Assembly (NCBI RefSeq): GCF_021531355.1
Contig: NZ_JADYTS010000020.1
Location: 1-41,611 of the forward strand
Direction of reading: 5' to 3'
DNA from: Leyella stercorea
GTDB taxonomy: Bacteria; Bacteroidota; Bacteroidia; Bacteroidales; Bacteroidaceae
Length of the DNA: 41,611 bases
Position numbers and translations under genes: made by a program. Below, piece after piece: positions 23,909-32,098 of the stretch; within the stretch, counting starts at the first letter, position 1, and each line of letters starts with the position of its first letter. The notes under the pieces are model-generated. The model had not been told where the DNA came from. It saw nothing but the letters and a program-made list of their open reading frames with translations, and ran no database searches.

Positions 23909-25648
23909 TCAAATGGTTTTACCCATCACTTTTCCTAACACGGTATCTCGATAAGTGTTAAAGATATTGGGTTTAATTACTACATAATTTGGCAAACTTT
24001 CAAGATATTCCAGTTCAAACACAAGACGTGGTTCTCTATCTTCAGTCTCAGGATGAATTTCCGCTTTATTACCAATACGAGCAATACGAATAAGATACAA
24101 ATCCTTCACTCCTTTACCCTTGATATAGGGCATGAAATAGAAGAGCTTATTAAGGGCTATAGTTGACGGGAATGACTTTGTTTTACCTGTATAGTAAATC
24201 TTTGTCTGACCTCCATCAAGGAAATAATCCTTATTGTCTTCTTTCACAAAACCAATTAGAAGATTCTTGGTCATATCCAAGGTATAATTCTTCTTTGGCT
24301 TGTTTATTTTCAACTGAGGTTCTAACTCAGAGAACAGGTCAAGATTTAACTTAGGTTGTGCATCGCGTTGAATGTCTATTGGGTGAGTAGATATAGGCTC
24401 CTTATCATAAATAAAGCGATAGAGACTCTTACCTATCTGCTGCACTATACCACACACCAAAGCATTCCCCATCAAAAAAGCTCTACGACCATCTGTTACA
24501 TCTGGATGACATGTGTGATTATCGGGGAACATATTCAAACGCTCCAACTCGATTGGAATCAAACGACGATAACGTCCAGAAGGAGTAAGTATCACATGCT
24601 TAAAACGTGATGCAGCCGCTCCTCCTTCACCAGTAATAATGGTTCTAGACGGCTTATCCAAGGAATCTGGAAACGCCATTCCACCTTCTGAAAAAGTATA
24701 TTTGAAACCCTCTTTAGATGTTCTTTCAATTTTCTTTGCCCCTTTCTCATATTCCCATTTTGCTACATCTTCTTCGGAAATAAAAAATTCTTCAGGTACT
24801 AAAGACTCATCAACTACATTACCTCCAAGAGTCATAGACGGACCATCATATACGGCTTCTGCATTTACTGAATAGACACAACGATTACGCATAATTCCAG
24901 CAGAACCAAATGGGCTATTCTTACCATCTTTATTGAAGTTGTCAGAAACCTCTTTAATCGTACCTTCTATTTCAAATTCTGAAAAAGTATTATCCTTTGG
25001 TTTAAAAGGAAAAGCCTTTGCTAATACGCCTTCATAAAGTGTCCAATCTTTCAAATCTTGCACTTTATCTGAAACGTAAGAACCTTCACGATATCCCACA
25101 ATATATGTACGCCGACGACGCTGTGGCATTCCATATTCAGCAGCATTAATAACACGCCATTCTACAACATATCCAAGGTCAGCAAGAGACGCAAGTATAA
25201 TAGCAAAATCACGACCACGTTGTTTAGCCGGAGAACCAAGAAGACGGTCTACATTCTCAAAGAAAATGTAATTTGGGCGGTTTTCACCTTTCTCATTAAG
25301 AATACGATAAATTTGCCACCAAAGTACACCTTTCTTACCTTCAATACCACCAGAACGGCTGAGAGTTGAAGCAACAGAATAGTCTTGACATGGGAAGCCA
25401 CCAACCAAAAGGTCATGGTTGGGAATTTCATCAGTAGGAACAGTATTTATATCTTTGTTACTATGTCCTGTTGAACCAAATCGTGCTCTATATACAAGTG
25501 ATGCATCTTGGTGCACCGTCGATGGTTCCCATTGGTTATTCCAAATAGTTTCATAGGCATCGGAAGCACCTTCCAATCCAATACGGAAGCCTCCAACACC
25601 TGCAAATAATTCTACAACTTTTATCTTATTATCGTTTCTTTTTGGCAT
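23909..25648 (-). CDS. DNA C5-cytosine methyltransferase of Sau3AI-like R-M system
   Basis: 579 aa. All core motifs are present: I LFAGVGGFRIGLEG (residues 14-27), IV GFPCQDYS with catalytic Cys87, VI ENVDRLL (131), VIII RRRRTYIVG, IX LIPIELERLNMFPD and X GNALVCGIVQQIG. The target-recognition region between VIII and IX is large (about 180 aa), and an additional C-terminal part of roughly 150 aa follows motif X. It would methylate cytosine at C5 in the site cut by the adjacent nucleases, GATC if the Sau3AI parallel holds. It begins 3 bp after the second nuclease gene. Specificity is not readable directly. Confidence 0.93.
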   Translation of the reverse strand: MPKRNDNKIKVVELFAGVGGFRIGLEGASDAYETIWNNQWEPSTVHQDASLVYRARFGSTGHSNKDINTVPTDEIPNHDLLVGGFPCQDYSVASTLSRSGGIEGKKGVLWWQIYRILNEKGENRPNYIFFENVDRLLGSPAKQRGRDFAIILASLADLGYVVEWRVINAAEYGMPQRRRRTYIVGYREGSYVSDKVQDLKDWTLYEGVLAKAFPFKPKDNTFSEFEIEGTIKEVSDNFNKDGKNSPFGSAGIMRNRCVYSVNAEAVYDGPSMTLGGNVVDESLVPEEFFISEEDVAKWEYEKGAKKIERTSKEGFKYTFSEGGMAFPDSLDKPSRTIITGEGGAAASRFKHVILTPSGRYRRLIPIELERLNMFPDNHTCHPDVTDGRRAFLMGNALVCGIVQQIGKSLYRFIYDKEPISTHPIDIQRDAQPKLNLDLFSELEPQLKINKPKKNYTLDMTKNLLIGFVKEDNKDYFLDGGQTKIYYTGKTKSFPSTIALNKLFYFMPYIKGKGVKDLYLIRIARIGNKAEIHPETEDREPRLVFELEYLESLPNYVVIKPNIFNTYRDTVLGKVMGKTI

Positions 25649-25651
25649 ACT

Positions 25652-27187
25652 TTAAATATATGGTATTTCTTGTAATTTTTTTGCTATGTATGAACCTTTA
25701 AGCCAGAAGAACTGTGGCAACATTCTTATGCCATTCACACATTCTGTTCTTGTTTTCTCTGTAGACACGTCTGCTCCGCCACGGAAGAACACCTTATATT
25801 CAGAACTCTTAGGGAAGTTTGGGGCTCCACAATATGAACCACTACTATTCATTCGTTTGTTACCATGTTTATCATATAAGTATTCCCATTCTAGTTCATT
25901 ACTATGAATTAAATATCTTGAATCCTCCCATGTCCGACGAACTTCATGCTCTATGAAATCTTCGTCAAAGGCAAAGCGCTTAAATCCCTCAAACGTTGTT
26001 TTGCTTTGGTCTTTGCTGTCATATTCACAAAAGATAGGACAAAGGAAACTATGTTCACAGAAGTAATCATATACATCCGATTCTTCAAAATCAGCATCTC
26101 TATCGGCCCATTCTCCAAAGTCAATATGCTTTAGCTTCATATCTTCCGTCCTTCCACCTTTAGGAGTAATTGTTATTGTTTTTGCAATGATACCTACTTT
26201 TGTAAAATCAGAAATCTGATTAAGCCTTTTGCAATCAGTTCCAAACATACGAATTACACATTTCGCAGCAATATCCTTAGCAGAAACATCAATCCCAAAT
26301 ATTACTTTCAACTCTGCCAATGTTTTCCCCTTATATTGAGTTGTGAGAGAATGACATCTTGCATCTAATTGAGCAAAACTGGAGAATGATTCTTTCAACG
26401 CAATCTCGTTATTTGTTCTGCTTTTATTAAAATGTCCTCTAACAATATAATCAACAAATGTCTGCTTCAATCTGTATCGAGGCTTTTGATACGAACCGGA
26501 TGCTTTGCGTTTGAAACCAGGTACCAACTCTATCAATAGCAGATTTGGACGCAGAAGATGAGTGAAACCTATCAACTGTTCATTGCGTCTAGCTACTTCA
26601 TGATATTCATCATATATTTTTTGCAAATGGTCTCGTACTATCTCCCAATCGTTTTGCAACTTCGCTTTTTCTTCGTCCGAGAATGAATTGTAGCAATAAT
26701 CAACAATGGGAAATTGAGCATAGCCTGATGCAGGAACAACCTCGTAAGACTTATACTCGTAAAATACTATCAAGAGATGTTCAGATTTTTCCCAAAAATG
26801 AGAAGTATTGAAGTCTGTTTGGATTGTCGGCTCAAAAGTTACGCCAGTTATGCTAATACCTTCTTTAGCTCCTAGATATACATTATAGGCTTCTCCCGTT
26901 TTACCTTTAATATTCTTCAGGTCACTTTTAGGTACACGAACGCCAGTGGTCTTCAACTCCGTAAGTACACCATCAATTTCTATATCACATTCTTGGTCAC
27001 TATCTCGTTCATATCCAAAGACAGACTGTTCTATCACATCACCAGCTATACCAGTAATTTTCTCACTCTTTATGGTACGGTCAAACTGGCGAGATTTATC
27101 AACCTCCCCTAATGTTTTTCCCTTGGCTTCTTCCAAAATAGTAAAGACTTGCGCCTTTGTGAATTTTCTATCGTCAGTTACTGCCAT
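25652..27187 (-). CDS. MutH/Sau3AI-family restriction endonuclease, paralog B
   Basis: 511 aa. The N-terminal nuclease domain has GIAGDVIEQSVFGYE and then CDIEIDGVLTELKTT, giving catalytic candidates Glu53, Asp68, Glu77 and Lys79 of the MutH-type D-ExK site. The middle and C-terminal parts contain the second, Sau3AI-like half (HIDFGEWADRDADFEESDVYDYF, HSFLCPIFCEYDS), which in Sau3AI is a non-catalytic DNA-binding copy. It overlaps paralog A by 14 bp and precedes the methylase by 3 bp. Sequence identity to paralog A is low outside the core, so the two are old duplicates or were assembled from different systems. Cleavage of GATC-containing DNA is inferred. Confidence 0.85.
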   Translation of the reverse strand: MAVTDDRKFTKAQVFTILEEAKGKTLGEVDKSRQFDRTIKSEKITGIAGDVIEQSVFGYERDSDQECDIEIDGVLTELKTTGVRVPKSDLKNIKGKTGEAYNVYLGAKEGISITGVTFEPTIQTDFNTSHFWEKSEHLLIVFYEYKSYEVVPASGYAQFPIVDYCYNSFSDEEKAKLQNDWEIVRDHLQKIYDEYHEVARRNEQLIGFTHLLRPNLLLIELVPGFKRKASGSYQKPRYRLKQTFVDYIVRGHFNKSRTNNEIALKESFSSFAQLDARCHSLTTQYKGKTLAELKVIFGIDVSAKDIAAKCVIRMFGTDCKRLNQISDFTKVGIIAKTITITPKGGRTEDMKLKHIDFGEWADRDADFEESDVYDYFCEHSFLCPIFCEYDSKDQSKTTFEGFKRFAFDEDFIEHEVRRTWEDSRYLIHSNELEWEYLYDKHGNKRMNSSGSYCGAPNFPKSSEYKVFFRGGADVSTEKTRTECVNGIRMLPQFFWLKGSYIAKKLQEIPYI

Positions 27188-28592
27188 CTTCTATATTTTT
27201 CATTACAATGTCAAGAATGTAATCATTGTTCAACCAAAAACATTTTGGTTGAACCCAATCGCCTTTAGGTGTTTGAACTTTTTGGTTCTTGGTGCCATGA
27301 GGACGAATGTGACAAACCTTATGGGTTTTGGTGGTTATGAAATTATCAAAATCATCATTGTTAACCTTTTGTTTTGTATCTTCCCAAAGAGACTTAGCTA
27401 TAAGCATATCATCATATGGCATATTCCAAAAGAATACTTTTACTAGCTTCATTTTCTTTTTATCTCCATCAGATGACTTACGAAATACTGCAAACAAAAA
27501 TTTAGATGAAAGCAGTTTATACCATTCTGATTCATCCCATTCTTGATTCACAATATCAACAAACCTAATATAGGGAAACGACATTGACTCCTTTATCTTG
27601 TTGCGATGCGCTTCAAGAACTATGGATTTTAAAGATATTCCTGCATTTTCAAATTCTTGTATTTTACGAGTCTTAATCCCCAACATTGCTCGACATACAT
27701 TGTATGCGAAATCTTTAGCTTTTACATTTAATACTACATGTTTTTTTCTCTCAATTTGAGCTACAGTTTTACCATAAAATGGTTTCAACCGTCGTTCTAT
27801 TAACTGTTCGAAAGTCTCTTTTGCCTTGTAACTATGTAATGACTTTACAATTTTATCTGAAAAATATTTCTTTTGAAGACTTTTAACTCTCTTGGGGGAA
27901 ATCTGAAGCTGATGTTGAACATTTTCATCCAAGAAAGATTGCAGAATTATCTTATTTATATAGCCTGTTTTTAATGAATAAGCTCTCTGTTGAGCCAGTT
28001 CTTCAGAATTAGGTTGCTTTCGTAATTCAGCATATGCCTTACTTCCTTTCATACATGCTGCAAGATAGAAAGTATCTCCTTCTGTCAATTTGTGAGCTTG
28101 CCCATCAAGAATTTTGGAATGAATTTTATTCCAATCATCAGTTATGATTTTTAAGTCTTCTTTTGGAAACCTCCAAGTACGAATCAGCTTGAAAATCATA
28201 TCTACAGGACTTACCCCATATTTATGAAGATAGAACATTAAAAGTAAAAAATGATTCTTATGCCAAAAACTACTTGTCTCAAACGATTTCTGGGCTTCCT
28301 CAACATAATTTATGATATTTAAAACAAGCCGTTCTTTTGAAGCCATACTTTTATCAGCCAACTCCTTCAATGGCGTACACTTCAACTCTAAACCTACTTC
28401 TGTAAAATCAGGTTCAGCTTCTGAATTTGGCTCATAGCCATAGTGATACTTTTCTACAGCCTGACCCAATCCACCTTTTCCACTATGAAGCACAGCATTA
28501 GGGTAAACTTCTTTCAAAGACTTACCAAGCAATGCCTTTCCATAGTTTAATATGGAAGTTGCAGATTTTGGATTATATGTTTTCTTTGCCAT
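27174..28592 (-). CDS. Sau3AI-family type II restriction endonuclease, paralog A
   Basis: 472 aa, close to Sau3AI in length. Nuclease core GKGGLGQAVEKYHYGYEPNS then PDFTEVGLELKCTP: Asp62, Glu69 and Lys71 have the same spacing as the MutH D-ExK triad. A second half with MSFPYIRFVDIVNQEWDES and FLFAVFRKSSD corresponds to the C-terminal pseudo-nuclease domain used by Sau3AI for DNA binding. Sau3AI cuts before GATC. It is the first gene of the island's minus-strand series; a -7 box candidate is at 28680-28687. Residues for catalysis look intact, so the enzyme is probably active. Confidence 0.9.
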   Translation of the reverse strand: MAKKTYNPKSATSILNYGKALLGKSLKEVYPNAVLHSGKGGLGQAVEKYHYGYEPNSEAEPDFTEVGLELKCTPLKELADKSMASKERLVLNIINYVEEAQKSFETSSFWHKNHFLLLMFYLHKYGVSPVDMIFKLIRTWRFPKEDLKIITDDWNKIHSKILDGQAHKLTEGDTFYLAACMKGSKAYAELRKQPNSEELAQQRAYSLKTGYINKIILQSFLDENVQHQLQISPKRVKSLQKKYFSDKIVKSLHSYKAKETFEQLIERRLKPFYGKTVAQIERKKHVVLNVKAKDFAYNVCRAMLGIKTRKIQEFENAGISLKSIVLEAHRNKIKESMSFPYIRFVDIVNQEWDESEWYKLLSSKFLFAVFRKSSDGDKKKMKLVKVFFWNMPYDDMLIAKSLWEDTKQKVNNDDFDNFITTKTHKVCHIRPHGTKNQKVQTPKGDWVQPKCFWLNNDYILDIVMKNIEDGSN

Positions 28593-28679
28593 ACTTGTTT
28601 TCTTTAAACTTACTATTGACTTCGCAATTGATTATCAAGCGTCACATATACACAAGGACGATTATCAATTTCAAGGATG

Positions 28680-28687
28680 CAAAAATA
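28680..28687 (-). promoter_or_regulatory. Possible -7 box of the restriction operon
   Basis: Plus-strand CAAAAATA reads TATTTTTG on the minus strand, 87 nt before the start of paralog A. No clear -33 box. No GATC lies between it and the gene. Confidence 0.35.
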
Positions 28688-28783
28688 CTAAAAATAAACG
28701 GAATAAATGCAGAGTAGTTAGTTCAAAGAACTTAATAAACAGGCTAAATATATAGCAATAAGGCTATAGTAAAGATAAATTTA

Positions 28784-28843
28784 GATCAAGATTGTTAAAC
28801 ATTGATCAAATAGTTTATATCTTAAATTTTTATCATAGTTTTG
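28784..28843 (+). promoter_or_regulatory. GATC-bearing promoter of the DpnD-like gene
   Basis: TAGTTTTG at 28836-28843 is 9 nt before the ATG. GATC sites at 28784-28787 and 28805-28808 are 21 bp apart start to start and sit in a small dyad (GATCAA...TTGATC). Position by position the layout is the same as at the DpnA-like promoter. Confidence 0.65.
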
Positions 28844-28852
28844 TGCTTACTT

Positions 28853-29014
28853 ATGAAATACAAAATCACAATAAAAGAAATTCTTGCAAAAACGATAGAG
28901 ATTGAAGCAGACTCACTTAAAGAAGCAAAATCTACTGCTACTAAGTTATATCATAACTGCGACATTGTTTTATCAGCTGACGATTATGATACAACAGAAA
29001 TATTTGCCCTTTAG
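28853..29014 (+). CDS. DpnD/PcfM-like small protein
   Basis: 53 aa, starting MKYKITIKEILAKTIEIEAD and ending DYDTTEIFAL. The pattern - an I/V-rich strand, KTIEIEADSLKEA, then Y(H/K)N..IVLSADD - fits the DpnD/PcfM-like family (PF14207-type). DpnD is the small second gene of the pneumococcal DpnI cassette and has no assigned biochemical role. The protein is small, soluble and acidic. It is divergent from the two Sau3AI-like nuclease genes, and its promoter matches that of the DpnA-like methylase, so it probably belongs functionally to the island. Confidence 0.8.
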   Translation: MKYKITIKEILAKTIEIEADSLKEAKSTATKLYHNCDIVLSADDYDTTEIFAL

Positions 29015-29019
29015 GTTGA

Positions 29020-29247
29020 GTGGATATGGCAGGGATACCATACCCTCCTAAGTTTGCTTTGTCTACGCCTCTACTCCATTTTGAATGCCGACTTTACTTG
29101 GGCCATCGTCTTGTCTCTACTCATTACTGGTATTGGGACGCTCAGAAACGAACGTTTATGCATACTCGCGACTGGCCCTTCTCGCCAATCAGCGAAAGCG
29201 AAGTCAAAGAATGGTACGGCAACAGCAAATGGAAGATTGAACAATGA
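29020..29247 (+). CDS. Small ORF of unknown function, possibly a gene remnant
   Basis: 75 codons from GTG 29020 (or 73 from ATG 29026), 5 bp after the DpnD-like stop. The translation has protein-like, tryptophan- and tyrosine-rich sequence (RLVSTHYWYWDAQKRTFMHT, SESEVKEWYGNSKWKIEQ) and a GC content above its AT-rich surroundings. It could be a short real gene co-transcribed with the DpnD-like gene, or the C-terminal scar of an older one. No family recognised. Confidence 0.4.
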   Translation: MDMAGIPYPPKFALSTPLLHFECRLYLGHRLVSTHYWYWDAQKRTFMHTRDWPFSPISESEVKEWYGNSKWKIEQ

Positions 29248-29263
29248 ACCACGCTGTAACCAT

Positions 29264-29292
29264 GGCGTTGCTCCTCGTAAAGGAGCTTCGCC
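29264..29292. terminator. Hairpin between the small ORF and the PIN gene
   Basis: GGCG-TT-GCTCCT-CGTAA-AGGAGC-TT-CGCC forms a 10-bp interrupted stem in the gap between convergent genes. There is no U tract, so termination is uncertain. Confidence 0.4.
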
Positions 29293-29304
29293 AACGAGAT
29301 ATGA

Positions 29305-29826
29305 CTATAATGTGTTTAGACGTTTAAGAGTTTCAATTCGTTCTTTGATAAGTTTCCTAGGGAGACGGTTATTTGAACTTAGAAGACGCTCCAAGGCGTT
29401 AATCATTTCACCGCAGTCAATATCACCCTCCTGTGTCAGCATATCGGTGAGGAATAGAATGCCTGAGACTTTTACATTTTCAAGCGTAGCCTTGTCTTTC
29501 AACTTTTTGTCACCAGTCAGCAAACGACAATTGTTGTCTATGGCATAAACCATAACGGAAATATCTTCCACGGACAAGTTACAAACACCATTATATTCTG
29601 AAACCTTTTGGAAAACAGTGCCAACCTGCTCACCTGAAAGAGAATAAACAGACAAAGTACCCTCATCAATAATGCTTTGGACTGCTGTATACTGTTCAGA
29701 ATCTTCAATCTCGTTGATAACGACATCCAATGTGCGAAAGTCGAGATTAAGTTTCTTACAATACGCCAGCAATCCTGCATTATATAGGTCTATCAAGATA
29801 TTTGTGTCATTAATAACAATCTCCAT
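29305..29826 (-). CDS. PIN-domain ribonuclease, putative toxin
   Basis: 173 aa. PIN fold with the conserved acidic residues in order: Asp7 in INDTNILIDL, Glu39 in VINEIED, Asp88 in SVEDISVMVYA and Asp106 in LLTGDKKLKDKA. Such enzymes cut RNA with Mg2+ or Mn2+ and often act as toxins. It lies 2 bp after the Xre-ImmA gene, on the same transcript, which suggests a toxin-antitoxin type pair in which the regulator and its peptidase control the toxin. The C-terminal 50 residues are helical and basic. Target RNA unknown. Confidence 0.85.
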   Translation of the reverse strand: MEIVINDTNILIDLYNAGLLAYCKKLNLDFRTLDVVINEIEDSEQYTAVQSIIDEGTLSVYSLSGEQVGTVFQKVSEYNGVCNLSVEDISVMVYAIDNNCRLLTGDKKLKDKATLENVKVSGILFLTDMLTQEGDIDCGEMINALERLLSSNNRLPRKLIKERIETLKRLNTL

Positions 29827-29828
29827 AC

Positions 29829-30875
29829 TTACATCAGATTGAGAGTGTCACGGACTTCATTGACAGACTTATCCAAAAGAGCGGCTGCTTTGGAGTATGA
29901 AATAACCTCGCTTGCAAGCGCACGGTAGACCAGACGCTCAAAGCGACAGGTATGCTCCATTGGATAGAGACTTTGTTCTACAGCCTCCTTGAAAGTGGGC
30001 AAGGCATTCTTCTTTTTATGGTAAGAAGTGAAGCGTCTGTCTGTAATGATATTCAGCTGTGCCGCCTTTACCATAAGAGCATCAACAGAAATACCGTATT
30101 CACGCTGCATGGCCTGTAGCTCGACCAAGGAAATATCGTGACGGGACTCACCTATCAGATTCTTGAACTTGTCAGATGGTATCAACACCTCGTTTGCAAA
30201 CACGTTACACATCTTCTCCTTATCAACTCCGTCAGCACAATGCATCAGAAGATGACCCAATTCGTGGAAAATAGTAAGACGCTTGCGCTCAGAACACATA
30301 TTCTTATTGACCACAATAACAGGCAATCCACCAGCCTCGTTGCAAGTGCCAGAGAATGAGCTGTCGTGTTCAATCTCTATTATCTTCACCCCAACTGATT
30401 CCAATAAGTCAATAGCGGAGACTATGGCATCAGAACCGATATTCAAATCATTGCGAAGACGCAAAGCCAAGAGTTTAGCTTCGTTCTCTCCCTCAACGGT
30501 CGTATTACCATAATCCAAGCAGAATTTAGACGTTATGCCAAGAATAGCCTCGATTTCAAGATACTTCTCTATTTCGGAGCAGACAAAGTATTTTATAGAC
30601 TCGACCTTCTTACTTCCCATGCTTGACTTCTTGCGAAACTCAAATTTAGAAGGATCTATATCAATGGTATAAGGACGGAAGAAATAGTCTAATTTCATGT
30701 TCAATGCGTTGGAAAGCAAAATCAACACGTCACTTGACGGCATCATCAGTCCCTTTTCATACTTTGCAATTGCAGTTGGCGACACTTTACCATCAACCGA
30801 ATTGCATAGTTCACGTTGTGACATACAACGGATTTTTCTGGCGTTAACCAATCTTTGAGCAAAAGTATTATCCAT
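29829..30875 (-). CDS. Xre-family regulator fused to ImmA/IrrE metallopeptidase
   Basis: 348 aa. Residues 6-62 form a Cro/C1-type HTH (MSQRELCNSVDGKVSPTAIA, YEKGLMMPSS). Residues 130-260 are an ImmA/IrrE zinc peptidase with FHELGHLLMH (His204, Glu205, His208) and a later NVFANEVLIPSD motif. The protein should bind DNA and, when triggered, cleave a partner or itself, as ImmA does to the ImmR repressor of ICEBs1. It is co-transcribed with the PIN gene. A perfect inverted repeat overlapping its own promoter suggests autorepression. A start at ATG 30875 lies 20 nt below the -7 box. Confidence 0.9.
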   Translation of the reverse strand: MDNTFAQRLVNARKIRCMSQRELCNSVDGKVSPTAIAKYEKGLMMPSSDVLILLSNALNMKLDYFFRPYTIDIDPSKFEFRKKSSMGSKKVESIKYFVCSEIEKYLEIEAILGITSKFCLDYGNTTVEGENEAKLLALRLRNDLNIGSDAIVSAIDLLESVGVKIIEIEHDSSFSGTCNEAGGLPVIVVNKNMCSERKRLTIFHELGHLLMHCADGVDKEKMCNVFANEVLIPSDKFKNLIGESRHDISLVELQAMQREYGISVDALMVKAAQLNIITDRRFTSYHKKKNALPTFKEAVEQSLYPMEHTCRFERLVYRALASEVISYSKAAALLDKSVNEVRDTLNLM

Positions 30876-30889
30876 ATTTAAAATGTTTA

Positions 30890-30928
30890 GGTGTGCAAAG
30901 TTACTAATAATTTATAAAAATGCACACC
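30890..30928 (-). promoter_or_regulatory. Promoter with operator-like inverted repeat for Xre-ImmA/PIN
   Basis: GGTGTGCA (30890-30897) and TGCACACC (30921-30928) form a perfect 8-bp inverted repeat, 31 bp centre to centre, about three helical turns. The -7 box TAACTTTG (minus strand, 30903-30896) overlaps the inner half-site, so binding would block transcription. Confidence 0.7.
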
Positions 30929-31425
30929 AGCAGAATATATACAGCATGTTTTTTAACAAATATTTTAGTAATTCAAAATTCGCCAACGGCGAGGACCTTT
31001 TCAACCGAACGAGCTACGCTTCGCTCCTATATTTGCATTTCTAACCGCTCAAAACTGCGAGTTGAACGCACGAAGAAATCTTTGGCTCGAAATTCTCGAG
31101 TTTTGCGCGTGCAGGTGTTATATTGCTTATACACAGACGATTGTAACTATGGCGAACGGAAGTGTGCAAGAAAGATGAACGAAAAAAGCCTCCATTTGAA
31201 TGCAAATGGAGCATTTTTGCCCTCCATTCAAGCTACTATTGCAATGCAATAAGGGCTTCTTTGCCTTTCAAAAGTTGTCCTTTTGCAATGCAAAGAAGCC
31301 CTGAATGGAAAATCGAGTGGCTTAAGCCACTAAAAAAACGAAGAAAACCGCTTCTGAAATCTCTAGAATCGATTTTTTATTTGTAACACTTTTTTACTGC
31401 CTGTACGATATTTGCATCCTCAAAA
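30929..31425. other. Gene-free gap with nested hairpins
   Basis: No convincing gene. It holds one half copy of the heptad repeat (30969-30994, AATTCAAAATTCGCCAACGGCGA) and then two structured segments. CTCCATTTG-AATG-CAAATGGAG (31190-31211) has A and T runs on its sides, like a bidirectional terminator. A larger structure has an outer stem CCATTCA/TGAATGG (31224-31230, 31302-31308) enclosing GGGCTTCTTTGC/GCAAAGAAGCCC (31253-31264, 31290-31301). The gap marks the right edge of the AT-rich island. Confidence 0.6.
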
Positions 31426-32097
31426 TCACTCCACTTCTACTACTGTCAGCACGCCATCAGCCACCTTGAATCGTACGTCGCGACCGGCATACGACATGCC
31501 GTAGAGCTTGTTGGGGTCGTTGTGATAATGCGGACGGGGGTCGAGCGAGAGCACACCGTGCAGGGCCTGGAGCTGGGCAGACGTAAAACGCATAGCTAAC
31601 GGCTGCGGAATGTCTACCTGAAGGCGCTGAAGGGCGTGGGTGTCGACGAAGCCGCTACGGGCATCGGGATGGGAGTCGGCATAGACCACGTAGGGCTTGA
31701 TGTCGTAGATGGGGGTGCCGTCCATGAGGTCGGCACCAAGAACGTGTATCAGCGGACCGTTTGGGGCGTTGAGGTCGACGTGCGAGAGGCGCACCGACGA
31801 GAGTCCTATACGGTTGGGACGGAATGGCGAACGTGTAGCAAACACTCCCATACGGGTGTTGCCGCCAAGCAGCGGCGGACGCACTACGGGGCTGACAGCA
31901 GCATGGCTGTTGGCAGAAAACTCCCACACGAGCCACAGATAGTCGAACGCCTCAATGCCTCGCAAGGCGTCGGCATTGCGATACTGTGGCACAAACTCGA
32001 TTGTGCCCTCCAGGTTCTCCACAAGTCCGCTCTGCTTCGGAACGCCAAACTTAGTGGCAAACGGAGAATGAAAATAAGCTATAGGTTCGATTTGCAT
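31426..32097 (-). CDS. trmO: tRNA (N6-threonylcarbamoyladenosine-37-N6)-methyltransferase TrmO
   Basis: 223 aa. TsaA/YaeB beta-barrel domain: IAYFHSPFATKFGVPKQSGL at the N-terminus, GIEAFDYLWLVWEF, and TRSPFRPNRIGLSSVRL, the hallmark SAM-binding stretch. The C-terminus YHNDPNKLYGMSYAGRDVRF is also typical. TrmO methylates N6 of t6A37 in tRNA-Thr and others, tuning ACY decoding. Full length. It follows the DUF3078 gene across a repeat-filled gap. Codon use and GC resemble the core chromosome, so the island ends before it. Confidence 0.94.
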   Translation of the reverse strand: MQIEPIAYFHSPFATKFGVPKQSGLVENLEGTIEFVPQYRNADALRGIEAFDYLWLVWEFSANSHAAVSPVVRPPLLGGNTRMGVFATRSPFRPNRIGLSSVRLSHVDLNAPNGPLIHVLGADLMDGTPIYDIKPYVVYADSHPDARSGFVDTHALQRLQVDIPQPLAMRFTSAQLQALHGVLSLDPRPHYHNDPNKLYGMSYAGRDVRFKVADGVLTVVEVE

Positions 32098-32098
32098 G

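Noticed and set aside
25652..28592. MutH mismatch-repair proteins
   Set aside because: Both proteins are about twice MutH length, contain a second Sau3AI-like half and are linked to a C5 methylase; no mutS or mutL is present.
31162..31386. 75-codon plus-strand ORF in the hairpin-rich gap
   Set aside because: Its sequence is produced by inverted repeats and has no start signals or protein-like pattern.
18860..31425. Direct-repeat attachment sites flanking the AT-rich island
   Set aside because: No matching direct repeat was found by eye near 18.87 kb and 31.4 kb, and no integrase is encoded in the block.
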